Shown one piece after another: positions 16,458-25,477 of a DNA stretch of 64,000 nucleotides. The DNA is from Streptomyces sp. NBC_00620 (GTDB lineage: Bacteria; Actinomycetota; Actinomycetes; Streptomycetales; Streptomycetaceae): contig NZ_JAPENY010000003.1 of assembly GCF_026341825.1 (NCBI RefSeq), positions 62,001 through 126,000 of the forward strand, written 5' to 3'. The notes under the pieces were generated by a model. That model had not been told where the DNA came from. It saw only the letters and a list, made by a program, of their open reading frames with translations, and searched no databases. Position numbers and translations under genes: made by a program. The number at the start of each line of letters is the position of its first letter. The first letter of the stretch is position 1.

Positions 16458-17687
16458 ATGCCAGGATTCGGCCGAAGCGGACGACACACGGCCCTGCTCA
16501 GTGCGACAGCGGCAGTGCTGCTGGTCGCCACAGCGTGCGGCTCGGGGTCGGGTTCGAGCAGCAGCGGAGCAATCAAGATCGGCGCCTCGCTGCCGCTGTC
16601 GGGCCCGGTCGCCGACGCCTCCAAGCCCGCCTACGAGGGCTACAAGGTGTGGCTCGACCAGCTGAACAAGAACGGCGGGCTGCTGGGCCGCGAGGTCGAG
16701 CTGAAGGTGCTCGACGACGGCTTCGACCAGAACACCGTCGTCACCAACTACAACCGCCTCATCAGCCAGGAGCGCTCCGACCTGCTGCTCGGCACCTTCT
16801 CCTCCAGGCTCAACCTGCCCGCCTCGGCCGTGGCCGAGCGCAACAAGATGCTCTACGTCGAACCCTCCGGCGGCGCCGAGGAGATATTCAGCCGCGGTTA
16901 CGACTACCTGTTCTTCGCCCAGCCCAGCACCTCGCTGGACCTCCCGGAGCAGTTCGTCCAGTACATCAAGTCGCTGCCGGCCGACCAGCGGCCGAAGACC
17001 GCCGCCTATCCCACGCAGGACGACCCCAACACCGACGTCACCATCAACGAGTTCCGCAAGGAACTCACCGAGCTCGGCGTGAAGACGGTCTACAGCGAGA
17101 AGTACGCCCCGGACACCGTCAACTTCGACCCCATCGCCAGCGCCGTCGCCCGCGCCAAGCCCGACCTGGTCATCCACGGCGCGGTCGCCGCCAACGACGG
17201 CGCGGGCCTCGTCAAGGCGCTGCAGAAGCAGCAGTTCAGCCCCAAGATGATGTTCCAGACGAACGCCCCGAGCCTCATCGGCTCCTATCCCAAGGCGATC
17301 GGCGCGAAGAACACCGAGGGCATCTTCACCTCGGCCGCCTGGAGTCCGAACGCCGACTACAAGGGCAACGCCGAGTTCGTGAAGGCGTACACGCAGGCCT
17401 ACGGATCGGCGCCCGGCGACGACGCCGCCAACGCGTACACCGCGGGCCAGGTGCTGGAGGCCGCCGTCAAGGGCGTGGGCAGCCTCGACCAGGACAAGCT
17501 CGCGGACTGGCTGCACTCGCACACCGTGCAGACCATCGTGGGCCCGCTGAAGTGGGACTCTCGCGGGGTCCCGGACGGCGACATGCTGCTCGCGCAGTGG
17601 CAGAGCGGGAAGTTCGAGTTCGTCGCCCCGGCCGCGCAGAAGACCGTCGACAAGGCGGTCAACCCCAAGCCCGGGTGGTCGTCGTGA
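16458..17687 (+). CDS. ABC transporter substrate-binding lipoprotein (branched-chain amino-acid type)
   Basis: A 409-residue receptor with a lipobox (LLVATAC) and the family start IKIGASLPLSGPVAD, a type-1 periplasmic fold of the LivK/HAAT group. Such receptors bind amino acids, amides or aromatic acids. ATG 16458 is 8 bp after GAGG. It is the first gene of a tight operon (livH, livMG and livF overlap by 4 bases each). The aromatic catabolic genes downstream suggest an aromatic or aryl-acid ligand, which is inference. Confidence 0.93.
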   Translation: MPGFGRSGRHTALLSATAAVLLVATACGSGSGSSSSGAIKIGASLPLSGPVADASKPAYEGYKVWLDQLNKNGGLLGREVELKVLDDGFDQNTVVTNYNRLISQERSDLLLGTFSSRLNLPASAVAERNKMLYVEPSGGAEEIFSRGYDYLFFAQPSTSLDLPEQFVQYIKSLPADQRPKTAAYPTQDDPNTDVTINEFRKELTELGVKTVYSEKYAPDTVNFDPIASAVARAKPDLVIHGAVAANDGAGLVKALQKQQFSPKMMFQTNAPSLIGSYPKAIGAKNTEGIFTSAAWSPNADYKGNAEFVKAYTQAYGSAPGDDAANAYTAGQVLEAAVKGVGSLDQDKLADWLHSHTVQTIVGPLKWDSRGVPDGDMLLAQWQSGKFEFVAPAAQKTVDKAVNPKPGWSS

Positions 17688-18568
17688 GCCAGTTTCTGCA
17701 GACCGTGATCCTGGGGCTCCTGGTCGGCGGCGTGTACGCCCTGGTCGCCTCCGGGATGAACCTCATCTTCGGCGTGATGAAGATCGTCAACCTCGCCCAG
17801 GGCGGCATGCTCATCCTCAGCGCGTATCTGACGTACACGCTGTGGAACGCCACCGGCATCGACCCGCTGCTCCTGGTGTTCATCACGACGCCCTGTCTGC
17901 TGGTCGTCGGCTGGGCCACGTACTACGTCTTCATCGAGCGCTCGCGGACCACCGATCCCTCGATGGCGCTGGTGACGACCTTCGGGCTCACCCTCGTCAC
18001 CAAAGGTGTCATCGCGCTGGTCTGGGGCAATGAACCGCAGGCGGTCACCCCCGGCTACGCGAACCGCTCCTTCTCGGTGCTCGGGCTGCGCTTCCCGCAG
18101 GCCCAGGTGTACGCCTGCCTCGTCGCCGCGGTGGTTCTCACCGGCCTGTATCTGCTGCTGCGCCACACCTGGCTCGGCCGGTCCATCCAGGCCACGGCGT
18201 CCAGTTCGGAGGGCGCCCGGCTCATCGGCATCGAGGTGCGTTCCGTCTGGGCGGCCGCGTACGCCCTCGGGGTGGCGGCGGCCGGCGCGGGAGGAACGCT
18301 GCTGAGCGTCCTGTACCCGTTCATGCCGAGCTCGGCCGACCACTGGATCGGGCTGATGCTCTCGATCATCGTGCTCGGCGGCATGGGGAGTCTGCCCGGC
18401 AGTGTGCTCGGCGCGCTGGTCATCGCCCTCGCCGAGTCCCTGACCTCGACGTACATCGCCCCCGACTGGGCCGCCGCGGTCCCGTATCTGGCCATCATCC
18501 TGGTGCTCGTGGCCCGCCCGCAGGGCCTGCTCGGCGCCCGGCTGCGAGAGGACATGAGCCGCGCATGA
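17684..18568 (+). CDS. livH: ABC transporter permease, LivH type
   Basis: A 294-residue inner-membrane permease with about eight helices. Family marks are GLLVGGVYALVASGMNLIFG at the N-terminus, the LAQGG loop, and GGMGSLPGSVLGAL near the end. The GTG start (17684) overlaps the stop of the binding-protein gene as GTGA, so translation is coupled. It pairs with the LivM part of the next protein. Confidence 0.93.
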   Translation: MSQFLQTVILGLLVGGVYALVASGMNLIFGVMKIVNLAQGGMLILSAYLTYTLWNATGIDPLLLVFITTPCLLVVGWATYYVFIERSRTTDPSMALVTTFGLTLVTKGVIALVWGNEPQAVTPGYANRSFSVLGLRFPQAQVYACLVAAVVLTGLYLLLRHTWLGRSIQATASSSEGARLIGIEVRSVWAAAYALGVAAAGAGGTLLSVLYPFMPSSADHWIGLMLSIIVLGGMGSLPGSVLGALVIALAESLTSTYIAPDWAAAVPYLAIILVLVARPQGLLGARLREDMSRA

Positions 18569-20403
18569 GCATTGCGAGCCTGAGCAACAGCCGACTACGG
18601 GCGTACGGCATCGGCCTGGCCGCCGTCGCCCTCGCCGTCCTGCCGCTCGTCAACGACAACGCCTATCTGCAGAACATGGCGATCATGGCGTTCCTGCTCG
18701 CCGTCATGGCCTCCGGCTGGAACATCATCTCCGGCTACACCGGCTACGTCTCCCTCGGGCAGAGCGCCTTCCTCGGCGTCGGTGCCTACACCACCGCGCT
18801 GATCTCGATCCACACCGGCGTCTCCCCACTGCTCGCCGCCCCCGCCGGGGGTGTCGTCGCCGCGGCCTCCGCCGTCGTACTGGGGCTCGTCGGACGGCGT
18901 ACGCGCGGTATCGCCTTCGTCATCGTCAGCTTCGCCTTTCTGGAGTTCACCGCCCTGCTGGTGTCCAACTGGGGGTCACTGACGAACGGCAACCACGGGC
19001 TCGCGCTGCCGCTGCCCACCTGGGACCGTGCGTATCTCAACTGGCCGTTCTACTACTATCTGTTGGTCCTGCTCGCGCTGACCGTGTGGGGTTCGTGGGC
19101 GATCCGCCGCTCCAAGTTCGGCATCGGGCTGATGGCGATCCGGGACGACGAGTCGAAGGCCGAGGGCATCGGGCTGCGCACCGACCGCTACAAGATGCTC
19201 GCGTTCGCGGCGAGCGCCTTCCCGATCGGCATCGCCGGCGGCGTCTACGCGTACTACATCGCCTACCTCGAGCCGGCCTCGATGTTCGACATCGTCATCG
19301 CCATGCAGATCGTGCTCGCCGCGCACCTCGGCGGCGTGGGCACGCTGTGGGGGCCGGTTCTGGGCGCCTTCCTCCTCGAGCCGCTCAACCAGTTCACCAA
19401 CCAGAACCTCAGCGGGCCCGACGCCGGTTCATGGCGGATGATCATCTACGGAGCGCTGCTTGCCGCGATCGTGCTGTTCTTCCCCAAGGGCGTGCTCACC
19501 GAGGGCGCGGCCTGGCTGGCACGCCGGCGCCGCACCGAGCCTCAAGCGACGGCCGGCATCCGCCTGACCGAGGTTCCCGACCAGCTGCCCCCTGTCTCGC
19601 CGGCCCGTGAGCGCGCATCGGGCGGACCGCTGCTGCGGGTGGACGGGCTGGCCAAGTCGTTCGGCGGGGTACGTGCGGTCGACGGCTGCTCGTTCACCGT
19701 CGAGCGGGGTTCGATCACCGGGCTCATCGGGCCCAACGGGTCGGGCAAGACAACGGTGTTCAACCTCCTCGACGGCAGTCTCACCGCCGACGGCGGCAGC
19801 GTCCACCTCGGCGAGCGGCGCATCGACCACCTGCCGCGCTGGCAGCGGGCGCACTCCGGGCTGGCCCGCACCTTCCAGTCCACCAGGGTCTTCCCGCAGC
19901 TCACCGCGCTGGAGAACCTCGCCGTGCCCAGCCGCTCGTTCTCCACGGCGGGGCTGAGGACCTCCGCGATCAGTGGCAAGGAAGCGGCACAGGCTCGCGA
20001 ATGGCTCGCCTTCGTCGGCATGGACGCCTACGCCGACCACCACGCGGGCGGGCTGTCGTACGGGCAGCAGAAGCTCATCGAACTCGCGCAGGCGCTGATG
20101 CTGGAGCCGGAGATCCTGCTGCTCGACGAACCGGCCGCGGGCATCAACCCGACGCTCGTGGAACGGCTCGCGGGCATCGTCCGCAGGCTCAACGAGGCCG
20201 GCACGACCGTGGTCGTCGTCGAGCACAACATGCCGCTGGTGCTGTCGCTCTGCGACCACATCCACGTCCTGGCCCAGGGCCGCGTCATCGCGAGCGGACC
20301 GCCCGGACGGATCGAGCACGACCCCGCCGTGCTGGACGCCTACCTCGGTGACCACACGCCGAGCCCGGGCAACGACCCGGCGACCTCGGGAGCCACCGCA
20401 TGA
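18565..20403 (+). CDS. Fused LivM permease and LivG ATPase
   Basis: A 612-residue fusion. Residues about 1-320 form a LivM permease (GWNIISGYTGYVSLGQSAFL; HLGGVGTLWGPVLGA). After a linker of about 30 residues comes an ATPase (about 355-600) with Walker A GPNGSGKTT (about 388-396), signature LSYGQQ (about 496) and Walker B LLLDEPAAGINP. Separate livM and livG genes are common; the fusion makes one chain per half-transporter. ATGA overlap with livH and with livF. Confidence 0.93.
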   Translation: MSIASLSNSRLRAYGIGLAAVALAVLPLVNDNAYLQNMAIMAFLLAVMASGWNIISGYTGYVSLGQSAFLGVGAYTTALISIHTGVSPLLAAPAGGVVAAASAVVLGLVGRRTRGIAFVIVSFAFLEFTALLVSNWGSLTNGNHGLALPLPTWDRAYLNWPFYYYLLVLLALTVWGSWAIRRSKFGIGLMAIRDDESKAEGIGLRTDRYKMLAFAASAFPIGIAGGVYAYYIAYLEPASMFDIVIAMQIVLAAHLGGVGTLWGPVLGAFLLEPLNQFTNQNLSGPDAGSWRMIIYGALLAAIVLFFPKGVLTEGAAWLARRRRTEPQATAGIRLTEVPDQLPPVSPARERASGGPLLRVDGLAKSFGGVRAVDGCSFTVERGSITGLIGPNGSGKTTVFNLLDGSLTADGGSVHLGERRIDHLPRWQRAHSGLARTFQSTRVFPQLTALENLAVPSRSFSTAGLRTSAISGKEAAQAREWLAFVGMDAYADHHAGGLSYGQQKLIELAQALMLEPEILLLDEPAAGINPTLVERLAGIVRRLNEAGTTVVVVEHNMPLVLSLCDHIHVLAQGRVIASGPPGRIEHDPAVLDAYLGDHTPSPGNDPATSGATA

Positions 20404-21131
20404 TCACCTTCCAGAACCTGGTGGCCGGATACGGCCGCGCCGGAGACATCCTGCGCGGCGTCGACTTCAGCGCCGCCGAAGCCGCGATCACCTGCATAGT
20501 CGGCCCCAACGGCGCGGGCAAGTCCACGGTGCTCAAGGCGTGCAGCGGGCTCCTGCGCCCACGCGGCGGACAGGTGATGCTCGGCGACGAGGACATCGGC
20601 GGGCGCTCCCCGGCGCAGATCCTGCGCCGCGGGGTGGTCCAAGTACCCCAGCACAACGGGCTGTTCCCGTCCCTGACGGTGCGCGAGAACGTCATGCTCG
20701 GCGCGTACGTCAACCGCCGGGAGCGCGAGCGCAACCGACGCCGCTACACGGAGATCGCCGAGCTGTACCCGCTGATCGCCGAGCGCGCCGACGACAAGGC
20801 CGCATCCCTGTCCGGCGGGCAGCGGCGCACCGTCGAGTTCGCGCGCGCCCTGATGCTGACCCCGCGCGTCGTACTCCTCGACGAGCCGACGCTCGGCCTG
20901 GACCCCAAGGCGAGCAAGCAGCTCGCCGACTCCATCACCACCCTCAAGCAGGAGGGGGTGACCGTCCTGATGGTCGAGCAGAACGTCCGTTTCGGCCTCA
21001 CCCTCGCCGACCACGCCGTCGTCATGGAAGGCGGCCGCGTCCTGCACACCGGCTCCGCCGGCGCCCTGCTCGCCGACCCGGACATGGGCCGGCTCTTCTT
21101 CGGCGCCGCTCCCCCACAGGAGACATCATGA
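20400..21131 (+). CDS. livF: ABC transporter ATP-binding protein, LivF type
   Basis: A 243-residue ATPase with Walker A VGPNGAGKSTVLKA, the LivF pattern VPQHNGLFPSLTVREN, signature LSGGQRR and Walker B VVLLDEPTLGLDP. It is the second ATPase of the importer. Its start overlaps livMG and its stop overlaps the next gene, both as ATGA. Confidence 0.94.
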   Translation: MITFQNLVAGYGRAGDILRGVDFSAAEAAITCIVGPNGAGKSTVLKACSGLLRPRGGQVMLGDEDIGGRSPAQILRRGVVQVPQHNGLFPSLTVRENVMLGAYVNRRERERNRRRYTEIAELYPLIAERADDKAASLSGGQRRTVEFARALMLTPRVVLLDEPTLGLDPKASKQLADSITTLKQEGVTVLMVEQNVRFGLTLADHAVVMEGGRVLHTGSAGALLADPDMGRLFFGAAPPQETS

Positions 21132-22228
21132 ACAGCGCATATCTGAGCCTGGTCCAGGCACTTCCGGGTTCGGGTGCCAGGGCCGCCGAGCCGTTCCTCG
21201 TCGGCGGTCTGGAACTGCTCGCGATCCCGCAACTCGCTTACGACATCCCCGGTCGGCCCGCCCATATGAACGGCGGCGACAGCGAGACCGAGGTGCTGCT
21301 GCTGCGCCGGGACGGGGACCGGTTCGAGCCCTGGGGAAGCCTTGCGGCGCCGGGCGGCGAGGACGCCGAGTTCTTCCGCATCGGGGAGCGGGCGTTCCTG
21401 GCGGTGGCGAGCATTCGTACCGGCGCAGGCCCGTACGAATACGCCATCCCCTCCACGCTCTTCGAATGGGACGGCACACGGTTCGTGCCCTTCCAGGCCT
21501 TCGACGGCTTCGCCGCGAAGGAGTGGCGGCACTTCACCGTCGACGGCCGGCACTTCCTCGCACTCGCCCAGGGGGTGGCCCTCCCCGGACTCGCCGAACA
21601 GAACCGGCCCTCCGTCATCCACGCCTGGGACGGCACACGCTTCGCCCGCTTCCAGGACATCCCCTCCCAATGGGCGTACAACTGGCACGCGTTCACGGTG
21701 GGCGGGCACGAGTGGCTCGCCCATGCAGACCATGCCGGGCCCAGCGTCCTGTACCGGTGGCACGGGGGACGGTTCGTCCCGCACCAGGAGCTGGCCACGG
21801 CAGCGGGCCGGGCCTTCGCCACGTTCGACGACCCGGACGGCAGCGGTACGTACCTGATGATCGCCTGCATCGACGACGGTTCACGGGTGCTGCGCTGGGA
21901 CGCGACGGCCGACCGGTTCGTCGAGCACCAGAAGCTCATCGGGGCGGGCGCGCGCGAACTCGCCGTCGTACGCACCGACCGCGGGCTCTACGTGATCCGG
22001 GTCAACTTCATCGAGGGCACTCCGGCCCATCCCACGGCCGCGCTGATGTCGCAGGTCTACCGGTGGGACGAGGGCCGGCTCGATGTCGTCGACGAGTTCC
22101 CGACGACGGGCGGCACCGACATCGCCGTCCTGGACAGCGCGGCGGGCCCACTGATCGTGCAGACCAACGCGCTGAGCGCCGACCTGCGGTTCGCCGCCGA
22201 GAGCCGCGTCTACCGCTTCCTGGGCTGA
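21128..22228 (+). CDS. EPTP/EAR-repeat beta-propeller protein, cytosolic
   Basis: A 366-residue protein built of about seven repeats of roughly 45-50 residues. Each holds a W-D-G-x-R-F-x-x-x-Q strand, for example LFEWDGTRFVPFQ, HAWDGTRFARFQ, YRWHGGRFVPHQ and LRWDATADRFVEHQ. This is the EPTP (EAR) pattern known from LGI1/epitempin and some bacterial proteins; it predicts a seven-bladed propeller. There is no signal peptide, so it should be cytosolic. It is translationally coupled to livF inside a catabolic operon. The role is unknown; a propeller lactonase or scaffold is possible, but I see no metal-site signature. Confidence 0.85.
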   Translation: MNSAYLSLVQALPGSGARAAEPFLVGGLELLAIPQLAYDIPGRPAHMNGGDSETEVLLLRRDGDRFEPWGSLAAPGGEDAEFFRIGERAFLAVASIRTGAGPYEYAIPSTLFEWDGTRFVPFQAFDGFAAKEWRHFTVDGRHFLALAQGVALPGLAEQNRPSVIHAWDGTRFARFQDIPSQWAYNWHAFTVGGHEWLAHADHAGPSVLYRWHGGRFVPHQELATAAGRAFATFDDPDGSGTYLMIACIDDGSRVLRWDATADRFVEHQKLIGAGARELAVVRTDRGLYVIRVNFIEGTPAHPTAALMSQVYRWDEGRLDVVDEFPTTGGTDIAVLDSAAGPLIVQTNALSADLRFAAESRVYRFLG

Positions 22229-22304
22229 AGCCTCGATCCGGTACGGCCACACGCGGTTCGAGCGGTTGCCGTACCGACCCATGCCTTGTGAAAGAGAGAT
22301 CCAC

Positions 22305-23507
22305 GTGTCCGAGCACGAAAGTCCCGAGCTCATCGACCTGTTCACCGCGTACACCGCCGGGCCGGGCTCCATCGGCGCGCATCTGCGCGTCTCGGCCGCC
22401 CGGGCACACGCCCGCGACCCCCTTCTGGTGGTGACCGGGGCCGACATGGCGCTCTATCCGGGCGACGGGCGGCCGCTGACGGTCCTCCCCTACCGGCTGA
22501 GCAATCGCGGCTTCAAGGAACTGGCCGCCGTCTCTCATCTGGGTACGGCACTTGCCTCGCTCGTCGAGTTGTACCGCCACGACCCCGGCGGTGTGTGGCG
22601 GGCCGATGCCGAGAACCTGCTGCTCCAGGTGCGGCGTTCCCGTGCGGCGAACAGCACGGCTCTGTGGCGTGACCGGATCGCGGCCGTCTCCCACCGGGGC
22701 CGGGAGGAGGCCATCGCGACGATGGTCGACTACGCCTGCGCCGTGACCGAGCGGTATCTCCTGCGCGCGCTGGCCGACACCTCCCTCCTCAACCACCGGA
22801 CGCTGCGCGAGGAGTACCTGGAGGACGGTCATCCGGACCTTCCGGTGTCCTTCAACCGGATCATGGTCGCCACGTTCTTCCTCGTCGGAATGGACAACGC
22901 GCACCGGCTCATCGCCTGGTGCGACGCCCAGGACATCGACTGGGCACGCGCCATGGTGGTGGTCGTCGGGCAGATAGGGCGCCCCACCGCCGGGGTGACC
23001 TGGCGTACGAACGGTGTCGCCGGCACCGTACTGGCCGCCTCGCGGCACACCCTGCCGCTGGACCGCCTCTACATCGCCCCGCACGCACGGGGATTCGCCA
23101 CGCCCGTCGGCGGAGACCTCAGCGAGGTCGAGGAACTGGAGCCGGTGCTGCGGCAGTTGTGGGCGGGCACCAGGGTCACGGTCGAGCTCGGCGGGGCGAT
23201 GTTCGAGGGCTATCCGGCGTTCTCCCCCGGCGACGACCGCCCCGGGCTCCTGGGCGAGCGGACGGTCACCCGGGCCGACGAGGTCATCACCGAACAGCCC
23301 CGCATCCGCTCACCCAAGGACTGGTTCACGCTCGTCACCCGGCTGCGCCTGGTCATGGAGGACCCCCGCCAACTGCTGTCCGGCGCCGTCACCGACTACG
23401 CGGCCCAGCAGCTCATCGAGCACGGCAACGATCCACTCGCCGTGACCGTCCCCGGCCTCGATGACGAGCCCTACCCCGCCTACGGCTCCATCTCCGCCGC
23501 GGCCTGA
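22305..23507 (+). CDS. Conserved protein of unknown function in the catabolic operon
   Basis: A 400-residue soluble protein with no signal peptide; I do not recognise the family with confidence. Visible features: a helical central part (residues about 140-190, RYLLRALADTSLL), and a conserved-looking DNAHRLIAWCDAQDIDWARA followed by a Gly/Thr-rich segment. GTG 22305 is chosen because AAAGAGAGA lies 6-7 bp upstream. It sits between the propeller gene and the aldolase gene and is likely co-transcribed, so an enzyme or accessory role in the same pathway is inferred. Confidence 0.75.
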   Translation: MSEHESPELIDLFTAYTAGPGSIGAHLRVSAARAHARDPLLVVTGADMALYPGDGRPLTVLPYRLSNRGFKELAAVSHLGTALASLVELYRHDPGGVWRADAENLLLQVRRSRAANSTALWRDRIAAVSHRGREEAIATMVDYACAVTERYLLRALADTSLLNHRTLREEYLEDGHPDLPVSFNRIMVATFFLVGMDNAHRLIAWCDAQDIDWARAMVVVVGQIGRPTAGVTWRTNGVAGTVLAASRHTLPLDRLYIAPHARGFATPVGGDLSEVEELEPVLRQLWAGTRVTVELGGAMFEGYPAFSPGDDRPGLLGERTVTRADEVITEQPRIRSPKDWFTLVTRLRLVMEDPRQLLSGAVTDYAAQQLIEHGNDPLAVTVPGLDDEPYPAYGSISAAA

Positions 23508-23525
23508 CCCGAAAGCGACTCCGCC

Positions 23526-24323
23526 ATGACCCAACACCCCTTCTCCGGCGGGTTCCTGGAGCGTCTGCACTCAGGCGAACCCACCCTCATGCTCACCGTC
23601 CGCACCAGCCGCACCACGGACGTCGTCCACATCGCCCGCTCGACCGGCCACCACAGCATCCTCGTCGACCTCGAACACTCCACCATGTCGACCGATGTCG
23701 CCGCCCAGCTGTGCGCGGCGGCCGACAGCCTCGGGCTCACGGCGCTGGTGCGCGTCCCCGAGCGCGAGTACGGGATGATCGGCCGGATGCTGGACGGCGG
23801 CGCCCACGGGATCATCGCGCCGCGCATCGAAACGGTGGAGGAGGCGCGCGACATCGCCCGCGCCTGCCGCTTCGCACCACGCGGCCAGCGTTCCCAGACC
23901 AACATGGTCCCCCAGCTCGGGATGCGCCCCATCGCCGCACAGGAGCTCAACCCCGCCCTGGACGACGCCACGATCGTGCAGATCCTCCTGGAGACACCCG
24001 CCGGCATCGCGAACGCGGACGAGATCGCCGCCCTGGACGGCGTGGACATGCTGTCCCTCGGCGCGAACGACTTCACCGCGGAACTCGGTGTGCCAGGGCA
24101 GTTCGGCGATCCGCGTGTCCGCGACGCCGTCGAGAGGCTGGCGGACGCCTGCCACAAGCACGGAAAACTCATGGTCCTCGGCGGCATCGGCGACCCGGCG
24201 ATCCTCGACACGCTCGTCCCCCTGGGGGTGTGCCCGCTGCGCATCACCGGAACCGACAGCGCCTTTCTCTTCGAGGGCGCGCAGGCACGCGCCCGGCAGG
24301 CGCTCTCCACCTGCCTCCCCTAG
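23526..24323 (+). CDS. HpcH/HpaI-family aldolase
   Basis: A 265-residue metal-dependent class II pyruvate aldolase of the HpcH/HpaI (citrate lyase beta-like) fold. Marks are VDLEHST, the RVPERE strand, GGAHGIIAPRIETVEEA, the QILLETPAGIAN metal-ligand region and LSLGANDFTAELG. Family members cleave 4-hydroxy-2-oxo acids to pyruvate and an aldehyde, often at the end of aromatic degradation. It starts 19 bp after the preceding gene. Confidence 0.9.
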   Translation: MTQHPFSGGFLERLHSGEPTLMLTVRTSRTTDVVHIARSTGHHSILVDLEHSTMSTDVAAQLCAAADSLGLTALVRVPEREYGMIGRMLDGGAHGIIAPRIETVEEARDIARACRFAPRGQRSQTNMVPQLGMRPIAAQELNPALDDATIVQILLETPAGIANADEIAALDGVDMLSLGANDFTAELGVPGQFGDPRVRDAVERLADACHKHGKLMVLGGIGDPAILDTLVPLGVCPLRITGTDSAFLFEGAQARARQALSTCLP

Positions 24324-24366
24324 CCCCCACCCGGATGCGCAGTTGCGCCAAGAATCAGGACGGATG

Positions 24367-25242
24367 ATGACCGCAGACCTTCCCCAGCCGACCCCCATGC
24401 GCCCCGCGGAGAGCAACACCAAGCCTCGCTTCGAGGTGCCCCCGGGCAGTTGCGACACCCACTTCCACGTCTTCGAGCCCGGTTTCACCGCGGTGCCGAA
24501 CCCGCTGTACGGGTTCCCCGACGGCACTCTCCAGCAGTATCTGCGGATGACCGAATGGCTCGGCATCGAGCGCATGGTCCTCGTGCAGCCCACGTACTAC
24601 GGCACCGACAACAGCCTGCTCACCGACGTCCTGAGGAAGGCCGGCCCGCGCTGCCGTGGCGTCGTACGCATCGAGGAGGACACCCCCGACAAGGAGCTCG
24701 ACGAGTTCCACGAGCTGGGTGTGCGGGCGATCCGCCTGGACCTGTTCGCCCGGGCGTCCCAGCCGACCGCCGACATCATCGCGTACGTCCGCAGGATGGC
24801 GGACCGTGCCCGTCCGCGCGGCTGGCACCTGCAGTTCTACACGCCGGGGACCGTCGTACGGGATCTGCTGCCGTTCTTCGCTGACCTCGAGGACACCTTC
24901 GTCATCGACCACATGGGATACATGAAGGAATCGGACGGGCTGACGCAGGCGGACTTCGACCGTCTGGTGCGGGTCCTCGACGGAGGCAGCTGCCACATCA
25001 AGCTCTCCGGGGCTTACCGCATCGCGAAGGACAAACCGCTGTCCACCGTCGAGCCCCTGGGCCGGGCGCTGGTCGCGGCCCGGCCCGACCGCCTCGTGTG
25101 GGGATCGGACTGGCCGCATCTGACCGACGGTCAGCGGGACACCGGCGAACTGCTCAACCTGCTGGCCGACTGGGCTCCCGACGCGTCCGACCGCCACCGG
25201 ATCCTGGTCGACTCCCCCGCCAGGCTGTTCTACACGGACTGA
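24367..25242 (+). CDS. Amidohydrolase, 2-pyrone-4,6-dicarboxylate hydrolase-like
   Basis: A 291-residue TIM-barrel amidohydrolase. The metal-binding HxH is in CDTHFHVFEPG; later motifs are VIDHMGYMK, HIKLSGAYR and VWGSDWPHL with the catalytic Asp. The closest known type is LigI, which opens the lactone 2-pyrone-4,6-dicarboxylate. ATG 24367 is 6 bp after AGGA; an adjacent ATG at 24364 is too close. With the aldolase before it, it suggests a lactone-opening then C-C-cleavage sequence; the actual substrate is unknown. Confidence 0.88.
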   Translation: MTADLPQPTPMRPAESNTKPRFEVPPGSCDTHFHVFEPGFTAVPNPLYGFPDGTLQQYLRMTEWLGIERMVLVQPTYYGTDNSLLTDVLRKAGPRCRGVVRIEEDTPDKELDEFHELGVRAIRLDLFARASQPTADIIAYVRRMADRARPRGWHLQFYTPGTVVRDLLPFFADLEDTFVIDHMGYMKESDGLTQADFDRLVRVLDGGSCHIKLSGAYRIAKDKPLSTVEPLGRALVAARPDRLVWGSDWPHLTDGQRDTGELLNLLADWAPDASDRHRILVDSPARLFYTD

Positions 25243-25305
25243 CCGCTGTCGGGAGAAGCGCCGCGGAAATCGCCGTACAAATTGCGCAACGTATTCGGGG
25301 TATTG

Positions 25306-25331
25306 CTGAGCAGATTGAACAGTCTGCTCAG
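25306..25331. promoter_or_regulatory. Inverted repeat upstream of hppD
   Basis: Perfect 9-bp arms, CTGAGCAGA (25306-25314) and TCTGCTCAG (25323-25331), with an 8-bp spacer. It lies in the 235-bp gap before hppD, where the sequence is less GC-rich than around it. It could be an operator giving hppD-fahA separate control. No match to the 30-bp palindrome is present here. Confidence 0.5.
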
Positions 25332-25477
25332 ATTTCACTGGACCTCTTGCACAGGCCGCGTCGAGCGTCTGTGCTGGTCCTGGCCAGGCGCTGCGGCAGC
25401 GGCGCGTTCCGGCCCACTTCACGTTCCTCCGTGGCGGCTCGCGCCATGGGCCTGATCCATGCAAGGAGAACTCCGTC

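Noticed and set aside
16535..18568. A 677-codon open frame that spans the binding-protein gene and the LivH gene
   Set aside because: Its first 380 codons are the wrong frame of the binding-protein gene (Arg/Pro-rich shadow); only the LivH part, from GTG 17684, is real.
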